This document shows, piece by piece, positions 1 to 7,298 of a stretch of DNA of 20,813 nucleotides. The position numbers were made by a program, and so were the translations under genes. The stretch's first letter is position 1. Each line of letters starts with the position of its first letter. The notes under the pieces are model-generated. The model did no database searches, was not told where the DNA came from, and saw nothing but the letters and a program-made list of their open reading frames with translations. Source of the DNA: Candidatus Omnitrophota bacterium (GTDB lineage: Bacteria; Omnitrophota; Gorgyraeia; JABMRN01); contig JAQVOV010000013.1 of assembly GCA_028702395.1 (NCBI GenBank), positions 1-20,813 on the forward strand. Reading direction: 5' to 3'.

Positions 1-166
1 GTATTCTGTATTCTTCTAGCATTTTTAAGACCCCGATGTGAGCCATCCCTCTGGCGCCTCCGCCTCCTAAGACAAGAGCAATAGTGGGTCTGTCTTTTGC
101 ATATGAGGTATGGGATATAAAAAAAGATAGTATAACAAGAAAAGTACAAATTATTTGTTTTTTCAT
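1..166 (-). CDS. Patatin-like phospholipase, exported (N-terminal part only)
   Basis: This is a partial gene that runs off the left edge; about 55 N-terminal residues are visible. The start ATG (164-166) follows a good ribosome binding site (AAAAGGAGAA, complement of 171-180). Residues 1 to about 23 form a signal peptide with a lysine-rich start, a hydrophobic core and a tail ending SYA. The mature part then shows the patatin oxyanion-hole motif LVLGGGGARGMAHIGVLK, typical of RssA/NTE-like patatin hydrolases. The catalytic GXSXG and DG motifs lie outside the window, so activity cannot be judged. Family members are serine lipid acyl hydrolases, and the signal peptide points to the periplasm or outer membrane. 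It is transcribed divergently from the biotin genes. Confidence 0.85.
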   Translation of the reverse strand, partial: MKKQIICTFLVILSFFISHTSYAKDRPTIALVLGGGGARGMAHIGVLKMLEEYRI

Positions 167-194
167 TTGTTTCTCCTTTTAGTAGGTTTTCTTT

Positions 195-223
195 ATGCTA
201 TTACATGTTTTTTGAAATAGCAA
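195..223 (-). promoter_or_regulatory. Putative sigma70-type promoter of the patatin gene
   Basis: On the minus strand, TTGCTA (218-223) and TAGCAT (195-200) are separated by exactly 17 nt. Transcription would begin about 20 nt before the ribosome binding site of the patatin gene. The call rests on pattern only. Confidence 0.45.
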
Positions 224-285
224 GAGTAATTTATGGGTAAGGCTAGATATAATGCAGTGAAAAGCGAGGTAACAAATCAAATGTA

Positions 286-317
286 TTGTTAACCAAAAAA
301 GGAAAAGTGGTTGACAA
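286..317 (+). promoter_or_regulatory. BirA (biotin repressor) operator
   Basis: The half-sites TTGTTAACC (286-294) and GGTTGACAA (309-317) form an inverted pair with a 14-nt spacer. The dyad matches at 8 of 9 positions. This fits the established BirA operator layout (TTGTWAACC-N14 to N16-GGTTWACAA) used by biotin-ligase repressors with an N-terminal HTH. It is the only such site I noticed, and it lies upstream of the only biotin genes in the window, in the same orientation. BirA holding biotinyl-AMP would bind here and shut off the operon when biotin is plentiful. birA itself is not in the window. Confidence 0.82.
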
Positions 318-338
318 TAGCTTTTGGTGTGATAGCAT
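311..338 (+). promoter_or_regulatory. Putative biotin operon promoter overlapping the BirA operator
   Basis: A perfect -35 TTGACA (311-316) lies inside the right BirA half-site. A weaker -10 TAGCAT (333-338) follows after 16 nt. Repressor binding would cover the -35. Transcripts would have an unusually long leader of about 600 nt made mostly of repeats. A second TATAAT (248-253) lies upstream of the operator without a clear -35. Confidence 0.5.
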
Positions 339-366
339 ATTTAGGGCTGAGTTAAAAGATGTTCAA

Positions 367-394
367 GGTAAAAGTAAAAAGGTAAAAGGTAAAA
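367..394. repeat. Period-7 tract, GGTAAAA unit
   Basis: Four consecutive heptamers are seen: ggtaaaa, gtaaaaa, ggtaaaa, ggtaaaa. A related tract occurs at 16914-16948. Both run into the same word, gaacgtcctg. Confidence 0.75.
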
Positions 395-439
395 GTGAGG
401 AACGTCCTGGATTGAGCCACGAGCTTCGAGCTGTGAGGA

Positions 440-481
440 GTAATGTGTCATGGGTAATGTGTATTGTGTCTGCTGTTGAAG
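440..481. repeat. Period-7 tract, GTAATGT-like unit
   Basis: Degenerate heptamers read gtaatgt, gtcatgg, gtaatgt, gtattgt, gtctgct. The same tract with altered units and one extra unit recurs at 5346-5387 just after bioF. Confidence 0.7.
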
Positions 482-533
482 GGCCTGGATTGAGCCACGA
501 GCTTGTGGAAGGTTCTGAATGAGGTTTTCGTAG

Positions 534-553
534 GGGCAATTCATGAATTGCCC
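534..553. repeat. 20-bp perfect palindrome, copy 1
   Basis: The arms gggcaattca and tgaattgccc meet without a loop. The left flank ggaaggttctgaatgagg then ttttcgtagg is shared with the copy at 3988-4007 and, inverted, with the palindrome at 11093-11122. Confidence 0.8.
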
Positions 554-675
554 AAACTTGAGACGGAAGATTATTAGCCACGAGATGTGCATAGCGACCT
601 GGTTAGGACGTCATAGAAGCAGCTTTGAATAGTTAGACGCCAAGCTCGTGACTTGCGACGCGTTGCTCGGAAAAC

Positions 676-816
676 TGTCATCCCGGTTTTTTCGGAGAAA
701 AATACCGGGATCTATTGCGAATATAAAGAATGAAGAAGAACGGTTAAGAGGACTCGAGATCCCTGCCTGTCCGGCAGGCAGGCCGGTATTTGCCTGATGG
801 CAAAACCGGGATGACA
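676..816. repeat. Long hairpin repeat, copy 1
   Basis: This imperfect inverted repeat begins tgtcatcccggtttt and ends aaaaccgggatgaca. Internal arms carry ataccgggatct and, on the other side, gagatcc followed by cggtatttgcc. The right arm holds a 21-bp palindromic word at 763-783. A second, nearly colinear copy is at 5552-5703, and a single arm is at 11261-11307. Confidence 0.8.
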
Positions 817-894
817 AGTATACGTGGATAAAGAGTTACAAAGATTTAATAGGTGTTCGTGTTTAGAGACTAATATAACCGGCTAAAAACTGTT

Positions 895-936
895 CTGGTT
901 TCTGGTCACTGGTCTCTGGTTTCTAAATGCTATAAA
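895..936. repeat. Period-7 tract, CTGGTCT unit, abutting the bioB ribosome binding site
   Basis: Units read ctggttt, ctggtca, ctggtct, ctggttt, ctaaatg, ctataaa and lead straight into ggagaaag and the bioB ATG. The last two units are nearly the same as those ending the tract upstream of pstA (ctatatg, ctataaa). Confidence 0.75.
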
Positions 937-944
937 GGAGAAAG

Positions 945-1853
945 ATGTACGAATATTTAAAGGAAATGGAACTAGAGAAACTAAAGGCTCTTGCAAATAA
1001 CAAACGACAGGAAACTGGGGAAGATAAGCCTGAGACCTGTTCTATAATAAATGCAAAAAGTGGTCGATGTTCTGAAGATTGTGCATATTGTGCACAATCC
1101 AGTCATCATAAATGTGAAATAGATGTGTACCCATTAAAAAGTATTGCAGAAATATTTGAACATGCAAAAAAAGTAAATGATAACGGGGTAGATAGATTTA
1201 GCATTGTAACTAGTGGCAATACTGTAAATGAACATGATTTCAATATTATCTGTGTTGCTATAGAAAAAATAAAAAAAAATATGGATGTTAAATTATGCTG
1301 TTCTTTAGGTGCGATATCATTTGAGCAGATGAAAAAACTTAAAAATATAGGAGTGACAAGGTATCATCATAACATTGAAACTTCTCCTAGATATTATTCG
1401 TCAATTGTAACTACACATAATATTGCTCAAAGGATAGATACTATAAAAAAAGCTAAAAAAGCAGGTTTGGAAGTTTGCAGCGGCGGGATAATAGGCATGG
1501 GTGAAAATATGGAAGATAGAATAGATATGGCTCTTCTTTTAAAGGAACTGGATGTTAACAGCATTTCTCTGAATATTTTAATGCCTATAAAAGGTACAAA
1601 GATATACGGAATAGAACCAATACAAGCCGAAGAGGTTATTAGGACCATTGCTATATGGAGAATAATATTAGAACATAGAACTGTTAGGTTATGTGCAGGG
1701 AGGGAAATGTTCCTAAAAGATAAACAAATAGAAGCTTTTCTTTCAGGTGCAAGCGGTTTAATGGTAGGAGGGTATCTTACTATGAAGGGAGATCCTTTGG
1801 AAAAAGATAAAAAATTGGTAGAAAAGATAAAAGCGTTATGGTTAAGACAATAG
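945..1853 (+). CDS. bioB: Biotin synthase BioB (radical SAM), probable anaerobe-type (Type II)
   Basis: BioB inserts sulfur into dethiobiotin to make biotin, the last step of the pathway, in the cytoplasm. The radical-SAM cluster motif is C42-x3-C46-x2-C49 (GRCSEDCAYCAQSS). Other BioB landmarks are YHHNIETS (140-147), CSGGIIGMGE (178-187) and RLCAGRE (248-254). At 302 residues it is shorter than E. coli BioB (346), mostly at the N-terminus. The position matching E. coli Cys97, a ligand of the sacrificial [2Fe-2S] cluster, is Ser86 (DRFSIVTSG). Extra cysteines occur at 119 (LCCSLG) and 250. This pattern suits the BioB class described for obligate anaerobes that carries an auxiliary [4Fe-4S] cluster, but the class assignment is inferred. 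The start is supported by AAAGGAG. The end overlaps bioD by 16 nt. Confidence 0.95.
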   Translation: MYEYLKEMELEKLKALANNKRQETGEDKPETCSIINAKSGRCSEDCAYCAQSSHHKCEIDVYPLKSIAEIFEHAKKVNDNGVDRFSIVTSGNTVNEHDFNIICVAIEKIKKNMDVKLCCSLGAISFEQMKKLKNIGVTRYHHNIETSPRYYSSIVTTHNIAQRIDTIKKAKKAGLEVCSGGIIGMGENMEDRIDMALLLKELDVNSISLNILMPIKGTKIYGIEPIQAEEVIRTIAIWRIILEHRTVRLCAGREMFLKDKQIEAFLSGASGLMVGGYLTMKGDPLEKDKKLVEKIKALWLRQ

Positions 1854-2566
1854 ATCAAAATATTATGTTCATATGTGCAACTGATACAGATGCAGGAAAA
1901 ACTGTAGTTACATCAGGGCTTTTAAGGAAAGCAGTTTCGCAAGGAATAAATGCTATAGCGATCAAGCCTGTTCAAACAGGTTTAGCAGAACTAGATGCAG
2001 ATGTTCTTATGTACAAAAAAGCTGTGCCTGAAAAATACCCGGATGATATTTTGAAAAGGTCGATGATATATGGGTTTGATAAACCTTGCTCGCCTCATCT
2101 TGCCGCAGAAAGCGAAGATAAGTATGTTGAAATTAAATATATCATTGAACAAATAACAGCTTTTACAGCAAAATATGATCTTGTGCTTGTTGAAGGTTCA
2201 GGAGGACTGCTGGTCCCTTTAAATGAAAATGAACTGTTTTTAGATCTTTTAAAAAAGATCGGTGCGCCGGTTATATTGGTAGCAGATAACAAGCTAGGAG
2301 CAATAAATCATAGTTTGCTTTCTTTAGCAGAATTAAAAAGGCATCACATTAATGTAAACGCAATGATCTTTAATAACACATGTTTATCTGATAGTTCGAA
2401 AGACTACATAAGACAAGATAACAAAATAACTGTGGCAAAATATGGACAGGTTGTAATTGCAGCAGAAATAGAGAATCTTGGGAAAAATGATTTTTGGGAT
2501 AATATCGATCATCAATTAAGCCATATTAAGTTTGAAAAATACAAAAACAAGTGGAAGATAATATGA
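1838..2566 (+). CDS. bioD: ATP-dependent dethiobiotin synthetase BioD
   Basis: BioD closes the ureido ring of 7,8-diaminopelargonate with CO2 and ATP to give dethiobiotin. The P-loop ATDTDAGKT is at residues 14-22, followed by IKPVQTG and the conserved LVEGSGGLLVPL, all in family order. The length of 242 residues is slightly above the usual 220-230. The chosen ATG overlaps the end of bioB, consistent with translational coupling. An internal ATG at 1865 (residue 10) sits nearer the usual BioD N-terminus but lacks a visible ribosome binding site. The stop overlaps the bioA start as ATGA (2563-2566), so the two are almost certainly co-translated. Confidence 0.94.
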   Translation: MVKTIDQNIMFICATDTDAGKTVVTSGLLRKAVSQGINAIAIKPVQTGLAELDADVLMYKKAVPEKYPDDILKRSMIYGFDKPCSPHLAAESEDKYVEIKYIIEQITAFTAKYDLVLVEGSGGLLVPLNENELFLDLLKKIGAPVILVADNKLGAINHSLLSLAELKRHHINVNAMIFNNTCLSDSSKDYIRQDNKITVAKYGQVVIAAEIENLGKNDFWDNIDHQLSHIKFEKYKNKWKII

Positions 2567-3831
2567 ACGATATAGCTTTTGATAAACAACATATATGGCA
2601 TCCATATACCTCTATAATAAAACCATTGCCTGTATATAAGGTGAAAAAAGCAAAAGGATGTAAACTGTTCCTAGATAACAATAAAATCCTTATTGATGGT
2701 ATGTCATCATGGTGGTGTGTAATACATGGGTATAATAATGATCATATTAACAATGCTTTAAAACAGCAGATCAATAAAGTTTCACATGTAATGTTCGGAG
2801 GATTAACACATGGTCCTGCAATAGAACTCACCAAAAAGCTTATTAACATACTTCCAAAAGGATTAGAACATATCTTTTTTGCTGATTCAGGTTCAGTGAG
2901 TGTTGAAGCAGCAATGAAAATGGCATTACAATATTGGCAGGCAAAAGGTAAAACAAAAAAGAAAAAATTTGTAACAATAAAAAAAGGATATCATGGTGAT
3001 ACAATAGGCGCAATGAGCGTATGTGACCCTATAACAGGTATGCACTCCCTCTTTAAAGATGTACTTATAAAGAACATCTTTTTGTCATCTCCTGGATGTA
3101 AATTCGGACAATGTTCACAAAAAAAAGATGTAGAGGAAACAGAAAAAGTCCTTAAAGAAAAACACGGAGCTATAGCAGCTTTTATTTTAGAGCCTATCGT
3201 GCAAGGTGCAGGAGGAATGAAAATATACTCTTCTGAATATTTGAAAAATGTAAGAAAGCTGTGTACAAAATACAATGTTCTTTTAATTGCAGACGAGATC
3301 GCAACAGGTTTTGGAAGAACAGGGAAAATGTTTGCATGTGACCATGCAGGGATCTCACCTGACATTATGTGTATAGGAAAATCTCTTACAGGAGGGTATT
3401 TAACATTGGCAGCTGTTGCTGTTTCAAAAAAGGTCGCTCATGGTGTTTCAAGAAAAGATATGCCATTTATGCATGGCCCTACTTTTATGGCAAGTCCGCT
3501 TGCATGTACAGCAGCTAATGCAAGTATCGAGCTGTTAGAAAAAAATAATTGGAAAAAACACGTTTCTGATATTGAAAAGACTTTAATAAAAGAACTTGAT
3601 GAATGTAAATCGTTTAAGAATGTCAAGGATGTAAGAGTAATAGGAGCTCTTGGAGTTGTTCAGATGAAAAAAAATGTTGATGTAGCTGACTTTCAAAAGC
3701 AATGCGTGAAAAGAGGTGTTTGGATAAGACCTTTTATGGACCTTATTTATCTTATGCCGCCATATGTTATTTCTAAAAAAGAATTACTTACATTAACAAG
3801 GGCGTTAAAGGATATTATAAGATTAGAATAA
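2563..3831 (+). CDS. bioA: Adenosylmethionine-8-amino-7-oxononanoate aminotransferase BioA
   Basis: BioA is a PLP enzyme that transfers an amino group to KAPA to form 7,8-diaminopelargonate, normally from SAM. Hallmarks are HIWHPYTS near the N-terminus, SSWWCVIHGYNN, the phosphate-binding FFADSGSVSVEAAMKMA, LIADEIATGFGRTG with the PLP aspartate, and the Schiff-base lysine at residue 273 in IGKSLTGGYL. The length is 422 residues, close to the E. coli protein (429). I chose ATG 2563 because it overlaps the bioD stop and has ggaag 7 nt upstream; an in-frame GTG at 2551 would add only four residues. A repeat block follows, so coupling to bioF is broken. Confidence 0.95.
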   Translation: MNDIAFDKQHIWHPYTSIIKPLPVYKVKKAKGCKLFLDNNKILIDGMSSWWCVIHGYNNDHINNALKQQINKVSHVMFGGLTHGPAIELTKKLINILPKGLEHIFFADSGSVSVEAAMKMALQYWQAKGKTKKKKFVTIKKGYHGDTIGAMSVCDPITGMHSLFKDVLIKNIFLSSPGCKFGQCSQKKDVEETEKVLKEKHGAIAAFILEPIVQGAGGMKIYSSEYLKNVRKLCTKYNVLLIADEIATGFGRTGKMFACDHAGISPDIMCIGKSLTGGYLTLAAVAVSKKVAHGVSRKDMPFMHGPTFMASPLACTAANASIELLEKNNWKKHVSDIEKTLIKELDECKSFKNVKDVRVIGALGVVQMKKNVDVADFQKQCVKRGVWIRPFMDLIYLMPPYVISKKELLTLTRALKDIIRLE

Positions 3832-3842
3832 CAGGAAAATAG

Positions 3843-4008
3843 TTGAACTGGTTGAACTGGTTGTACTGGTTGGAGGTTAGCAAAGCGCATATCGCAAAGC
3901 GCGAATCGCGAATCGCAAAGAGCAATTGATTTAGCTACGAGTTGCGCGTAGCAAACTTTTGGAAGGTTCTGAAGGAGGTTTTCGTAGGGGCAATTCATGA
4001 ATTGCCCA
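3843..4008. repeat. Composite repeat between bioA and bioF, copy 1
   Basis: Modules in order are three 9-bp units (ttgaactgg, ttgaactgg, ttgtactgg), ggaggttagc, six heptamers of the atcgcaa type (3884-3925), tttagctacgag, ggaaggttctgaaggagg and the 20-bp palindrome gggcaattca/tgaattgccc (3988-4007). The same module order occurs inverted at 11084-11238, with four heptamers instead of six and a different palindrome core. Confidence 0.8.
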
Positions 4009-4181
4009 AACTTTTGAGGGTATTAGTCACGAGCTGAACGAAGCGAGCTGGTGGAACGTTCTGAACAAGGTTTCCTAGGGACGCGGTTTCTGTGCCAAAA
4101 AGGGTTGTTTATAATAATGTTTTTAAATGGGCGTTTTGGGCCATTGAGGGCAATGGCCCCTACGGAAAAATAGTGAAAAGA
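4009..4181. repeat. Repeat block reaching the bioF start
   Basis: This stretch contains attagtcacgagct, gtggaacgttctgaacaagg and an imperfect hairpin gggccattg/caatggccc near 4138-4159 followed by cctacgg. The bioF reading frame stays open back to an ATG at 4092 through this DNA, but the encoded residues come from repeat sequence. No promoter stands out. Confidence 0.65.
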
Positions 4182-5342
4182 ATGAATATACAACAAAAAT
4201 TAAAGCAAATAGAAGAACAAGGATTGAAAAGAGAGCTGATATATCTTGATCGATCAGGAGCAGATGTTGTTCATAAAGGTAAAAGGTATTTAAATTTTTC
4301 ATCCAATGATTACCTTAACTTTGCAGCAGATACGCGATTGAAAGATAATGCCAAAAATTCTATCGATAAATGGGGAATAGGTGCAACTGGTTCACGGTTA
4401 ATGTCAGGCAGTTTAGAGCCCCATAAAAGACTGGAAGAAAAAATATCACAATGGTTAGGATATAAAAGTGCACTTGTTTTCGGAAGCGGGTTCTTGACCA
4501 ATTTAGGGCTTATCAGTGCTCTTTGCCAAGCTAATGACATTGTGCTTTTTGACAAATTGGATCATGCAAGTTTAATTGATGGAATAAGGATGAGTGGTGC
4601 AAAATGGAAAAGATATAAGCATAAAAATACCAACGACCTTGAAAGACTTTTGGAACAATATAACAATGTTCAAGAAAGAATATTCATTATTACAGATTCA
4701 GTTTTCAGTATGGATGGAGATATTGCGCCTGTAAAGGAAATCTCAAAATTAGCAAAAAAGTATAATGCAATTTTAATAGTGGATGAAGCACATGCTATTG
4801 GAATATTTGGTGAAAAAGGAGCAGGTATCTGTAATGAACAAAAAATAAAACCTGATATAATTACAGGTACATTGAGTAAAGCGTTGGGCAGTTACGGAGG
4901 GTTTGCTGTTTTTTCAAAAGAGATAGAACAGTTGTGTGTTAACAAGGCAAGAAGTTTTATTTACTCTACAGCTTTACCTGCTGTTTGTGCAGCAACAGGC
5001 GAAAAGGCAATTGATATTATACAAGAGGAAAAAGTTTTGGGTGAAGAGTTGTTAAAAAAAGCAAAGATGTTTTATGGAAAAATACAAAAAGCAGGATTTG
5101 ATCTTTTACCTTTTGAAAGTCAGGTCATACCTGTTATGATAGGGGATAATGACAAAACCTTAAAGTTCACTCAAGCGCTTCTAGAAGAAGAGTTATTCGT
5201 AAAAGCAATAAGACCTCCAACAGTTCCCAAAGGGACTAGCCGTGTAAGATTGTCCATTACTTTAGCTCATACAAAAGAGGAACTTGAAAAAGCGTTAGAG
5301 ATAATTGTACGGGTGGGACGAGGGATGGGGATAATAGCGTAG
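4182..5342 (+). CDS. bioF: 8-amino-7-oxononanoate synthase BioF
   Basis: BioF is a PLP-dependent alpha-oxoamine synthase joining pimeloyl-ACP (or -CoA) with L-alanine to give KAPA. Visible signatures are LNFSSNDYLNF, the GSGFLTNLG loop, DKLDHASLIDG, VDEAHAIGIFGEKGAG and the PLP lysine at residue 233 in TLSKALGSYGGF. With this ATG the protein has 386 residues, matching the usual length of about 385. The frame is open to an ATG at 4092, but those 30 extra residues derive from an intergenic palindromic repeat and lie outside the conserved fold. A GTG at 4173 is also in frame. The ribosome binding site is weak (gaaaag). The last residues (RGMGIIA) run into a repeat that covers the stop codon. Confidence 0.93.
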   Translation: MNIQQKLKQIEEQGLKRELIYLDRSGADVVHKGKRYLNFSSNDYLNFAADTRLKDNAKNSIDKWGIGATGSRLMSGSLEPHKRLEEKISQWLGYKSALVFGSGFLTNLGLISALCQANDIVLFDKLDHASLIDGIRMSGAKWKRYKHKNTNDLERLLEQYNNVQERIFIITDSVFSMDGDIAPVKEISKLAKKYNAILIVDEAHAIGIFGEKGAGICNEQKIKPDIITGTLSKALGSYGGFAVFSKEIEQLCVNKARSFIYSTALPAVCAATGEKAIDIIQEEKVLGEELLKKAKMFYGKIQKAGFDLLPFESQVIPVMIGDNDKTLKFTQALLEEELFVKAIRPPTVPKGTSRVRLSITLAHTKEELEKALEIIVRVGRGMGIIA

Positions 5343-5345
5343 CGA

Positions 5346-5387
5346 GGAATGTGTCATGGGTACTGTGTAATGAGTACTGTGTCTGCT
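5346..5387. repeat. Period-7 tract, GTACTGT unit
   Basis: Units read ggaatgt, gtcatgg, gtactgt, gtaatga, gtactgt, gtctgct. The tract is homologous to 440-481, with changed units and one unit more. Confidence 0.72.
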
Positions 5388-5551
5388 GTGGAAAACTAGG
5401 ATTGGGCAGCACGCTAAGCACAGCGAGAAGAGTGGAAGGTTATGAATGTAGGGAACAGGCTCCTTCGACGAGCTCAGGACAGGTTGCCTGTTCTCTAATA
5501 AAAAAATAAAAGAGTGGAAAGTTCTGAATCGAGTTGATAGGGGTTATTAAC

Positions 5552-5703
5552 TGTCATCCCGGTTTTGCCGGCATAGCCGGCAAATACCGGGATCTAGTTC
5601 GAGCAAAAGGCGAGAAGAACAGTTTAAAAGACTCGAGATCCCTGCCTGTCCGGCAGGCAGGCCGGTATTTGCCGGCTTGATAGACGGCAAAACCGGGATG
5701 ACA
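5552..5703. repeat. Long hairpin repeat, copy 2
   Basis: This copy is colinear with 676-816: tgtcatcccggttttgcc at one end and ggcaaaaccgggatgaca at the other. Better preserved inner arms (gccggcatagccggc) show that each half is itself a hairpin. A 21-bp palindromic word interrupts the right half at 5642-5662, at the same point as in copy 1. Confidence 0.82.
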
Positions 5704-5723
5704 AGTATAAGCGGATAAAAAGT

Positions 5724-5814
5724 TACGCTTAACGTCTAACGTCTAACGTCTAACGTTTAACGATTTACGCATAACGCACAACGCATTACGGTTAACGGTT
5801 TACGGTTCACGAAA
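5724..5814. repeat. 13-unit heptamer tract (AACGTCT/TACGGTT) abutting the bioH-like gene
   Basis: Thirteen consecutive 7-mers of the form [at]acgNNN are present, three of them identical (aacgtct). The last unit, cacgaaa, is followed directly by gaggag and the ATG at 5826. Changes in unit number would alter the untranslated leader without touching the ribosome binding site. Confidence 0.88.
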
Positions 5815-5825
5815 GAGGAGATAAT

Positions 5826-6530
5826 ATGAAAAAGAAAGTGCTACTCGTATCAGGATGGGCTGCAGATGAAGATACATGGAATAATGTAATAGAGGATATT
5901 GAAGATGATTTTCTGTTTAAAAAGATCTTGTGGAGCGAATGTTTAGATCGAAAAAACAATAGATTGTTCAATGAGTTAGAGAAAGTGCAAGAACCTGTCA
6001 CAGTAATAGGTTCTTCATTAGGAGGGCTTTTGGCATTACAAGCCGTTATTGAATATTCCAGTAAATGTTCTGAACTTATTATGATATGTTCAACATCAAG
6101 AATGATAAAAGATGAACATTATGTTGGGGTAGATCCAAAAATAATAGGGGCAATGAAGTTCGGACTAAACTTGAATAGAAAAGGTCTTTTAAGGGATTTT
6201 GCAGCTAAATTATTTTCTCCGGACCCTAATACAGAAGATATAGAAAAATTCTTAAAAGTAACAGAAAAATTCTCTACAAAGGAATTAACAAAAGGATTGG
6301 ATATTTTGCTTAATACAGATCTTAGACATAAGTTAAGAGAGGTTCCTGTAAAAGTATTGAATATACACGGCTCAAGAGATAGTATAATGCCTATAGAGCA
6401 ATCAGAGTATTTACACAAGCATTTACCTAACGGAACACTGGAGATCATTGAAGGGTCAGGGCATAATATGCTTGTTACTCATGCTAAACAAGTTGCACAA
6501 AAAATAAAAAGGTTTATAGGCAATGGTTGA
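5826..6530 (+). CDS. bioH: BioH-like alpha/beta hydrolase (probable pimeloyl-ACP methyl ester esterase)
   Basis: This 234-residue cytoplasmic alpha/beta hydrolase begins with the BioH-like strand LLVSGWAADEDTW. The nucleophile elbow GSSLGG gives Ser64, and Asp185 (HGSRDSIMP) and His213 (GSGHNMLVTH) complete a catalytic triad. In the BioC/BioH route, the esterase removes the methyl group from pimeloyl-ACP methyl ester, releasing pimeloyl-ACP for BioF. The role rests on position: it lies between bioF and bioC and overlaps bioC by 8 nt, a strong sign of coupling. Several unrelated hydrolases replace BioH in different bacteria (for example BioG, BioK), so the gene name is by role. A GAGGAG ribosome binding site precedes the ATG. 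Confidence 0.8.
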   Translation: MKKKVLLVSGWAADEDTWNNVIEDIEDDFLFKKILWSECLDRKNNRLFNELEKVQEPVTVIGSSLGGLLALQAVIEYSSKCSELIMICSTSRMIKDEHYVGVDPKIIGAMKFGLNLNRKGLLRDFAAKLFSPDPNTEDIEKFLKVTEKFSTKELTKGLDILLNTDLRHKLREVPVKVLNIHGSRDSIMPIEQSEYLHKHLPNGTLEIIEGSGHNMLVTHAKQVAQKIKRFIGNG

Positions 6531-7287
6531 TATAAAAAAACAAATAAAAAAAAGTTTTTCAGATTCTGTTAAACAATATAACAAGTGGGCTGTTGTACAA
6601 AAACAAGCAGTACAAAAGCTTGTTTATTTGTTATCACATAAAGGGTATGAAAATATTTTGGATATCGGCTGTGGAACAGGATTTGTGTTAGAAGAGCTTC
6701 AAAAACAACAAATTGTTTTTAATAAGGTTACAGGGATTGATGTTGCATCAGGCATGATAGAGTATTGTCGTATGATGTGGCCTGAAGAAAAGTTTGTGTG
6801 TGAAGATGCTGAAGATTTTTGCCCAAAAGAAAAATACGATCTTATTATATCGAATTTCACCTTTCAATGGTTTGATAATATCCCTTTTGTTATTGATAAA
6901 TACTTAGGAGCTTTAAAGGAAAAAGGTATCTTAGCACTTAGCTTTCCCATCAAGGGAAGTCTTTCAGAGTTACAAAAAGCATCTGTTGAAAAAAATGATA
7001 AGCCTATCAATCTTCTAAAGTTCCCGGATCTTTTAGAAATAGCTCAAGACATAAAAGGGGAAGTTATGATCCGGTTCATTGAACCTATAAAAACTTTATA
7101 TGACAGTTCCAAAGATGCAATAAAAGCAATAAAGCAAATAGGCGCAAGTTTTGGTAATGGGCAGGCTTATTCGGTAAAACAGATGAAAAACTTGCTAGAT
7201 TCTTACGAGGTTCTTTTTAAAGATAAAGATTCCAAAATACCTGCAACATATAATGTTGCGTTTTTAGTACTTCAGAAGAAACAATGA
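6523..7287 (+). CDS. bioC: Malonyl-ACP O-methyltransferase BioC
   Basis: BioC methylates the free carboxyl of malonyl-ACP with SAM, so that fatty-acid enzymes can extend it to a pimeloyl chain. The SAM-binding motif ILDIGCGTG is at residues 45-53, GIDVASGMIEYCR forms motif II, and DLIISNFTFQWFDN matches the BioC-typical SN(x)xxQW segment. The N-terminal KKSFSDSVKQYNKWAVVQ resembles the BioC start (F..AA..Y...A..Q). The length of 254 residues matches E. coli BioC (251). It starts inside the end of the bioH-like gene. Downstream it converges on a minus-strand peptide gene only 12 nt away, with no clear terminator between them. Confidence 0.9.
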   Translation: MVDIKKQIKKSFSDSVKQYNKWAVVQKQAVQKLVYLLSHKGYENILDIGCGTGFVLEELQKQQIVFNKVTGIDVASGMIEYCRMMWPEEKFVCEDAEDFCPKEKYDLIISNFTFQWFDNIPFVIDKYLGALKEKGILALSFPIKGSLSELQKASVEKNDKPINLLKFPDLLEIAQDIKGEVMIRFIEPIKTLYDSSKDAIKAIKQIGASFGNGQAYSVKQMKNLLDSYEVLFKDKDSKIPATYNVAFLVLQKKQ

Positions 7288-7298
7288 TAATTATGGGC

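Larger units (their letters stand above)
318..944. repeat. Repeat-filled leader between the BirA operator and bioB
   Basis: I see no convincing gene in this stretch. It holds period-7 tracts at 367-394, 440-481 and 895-936 and two copies of the word attgagccacgagctt (near 400 and 490). It also holds the unit ggaaggttctgaatgagg leading into a 20-bp palindrome (534-553), and a long hairpin repeat at 676-816. Open frames here on both strands are made of repeat sequence and have no ribosome binding sites. Confidence 0.75.
5343..5825. repeat. Repeat block between bioF and the bioH-like gene
   Basis: I see no gene here. From left to right it holds a period-7 tract (5346-5387), a degenerate attgggcagcacgct / gtggaaggttatgaatg unit, a hairpin gaacaggc/gcctgttc (5453-5493) whose middle is a palindromic word around gagctc, the second long hairpin repeat (5552-5703), and a 13-unit heptamer tract (5724-5814) that touches the next ribosome binding site. 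Confidence 0.8.

Noticed and set aside
286..522. Open frames in the bio leader (plus strand 286-522 and minus-strand frames 341-592 and 611-817)
   Set aside because: They consist of repeat units and palindromes, have no ribosome binding site, and open frames on both strands overlap.
4092..4181. bioF start at 4092
   Set aside because: It would give 30 extra residues encoded by repeat DNA ahead of the normal BioF N-terminus; ATG 4182 gives the family length.
5724..5814. CRISPR array
   Set aside because: The units are 7-mers in direct tandem with no spacers and no cas genes nearby.
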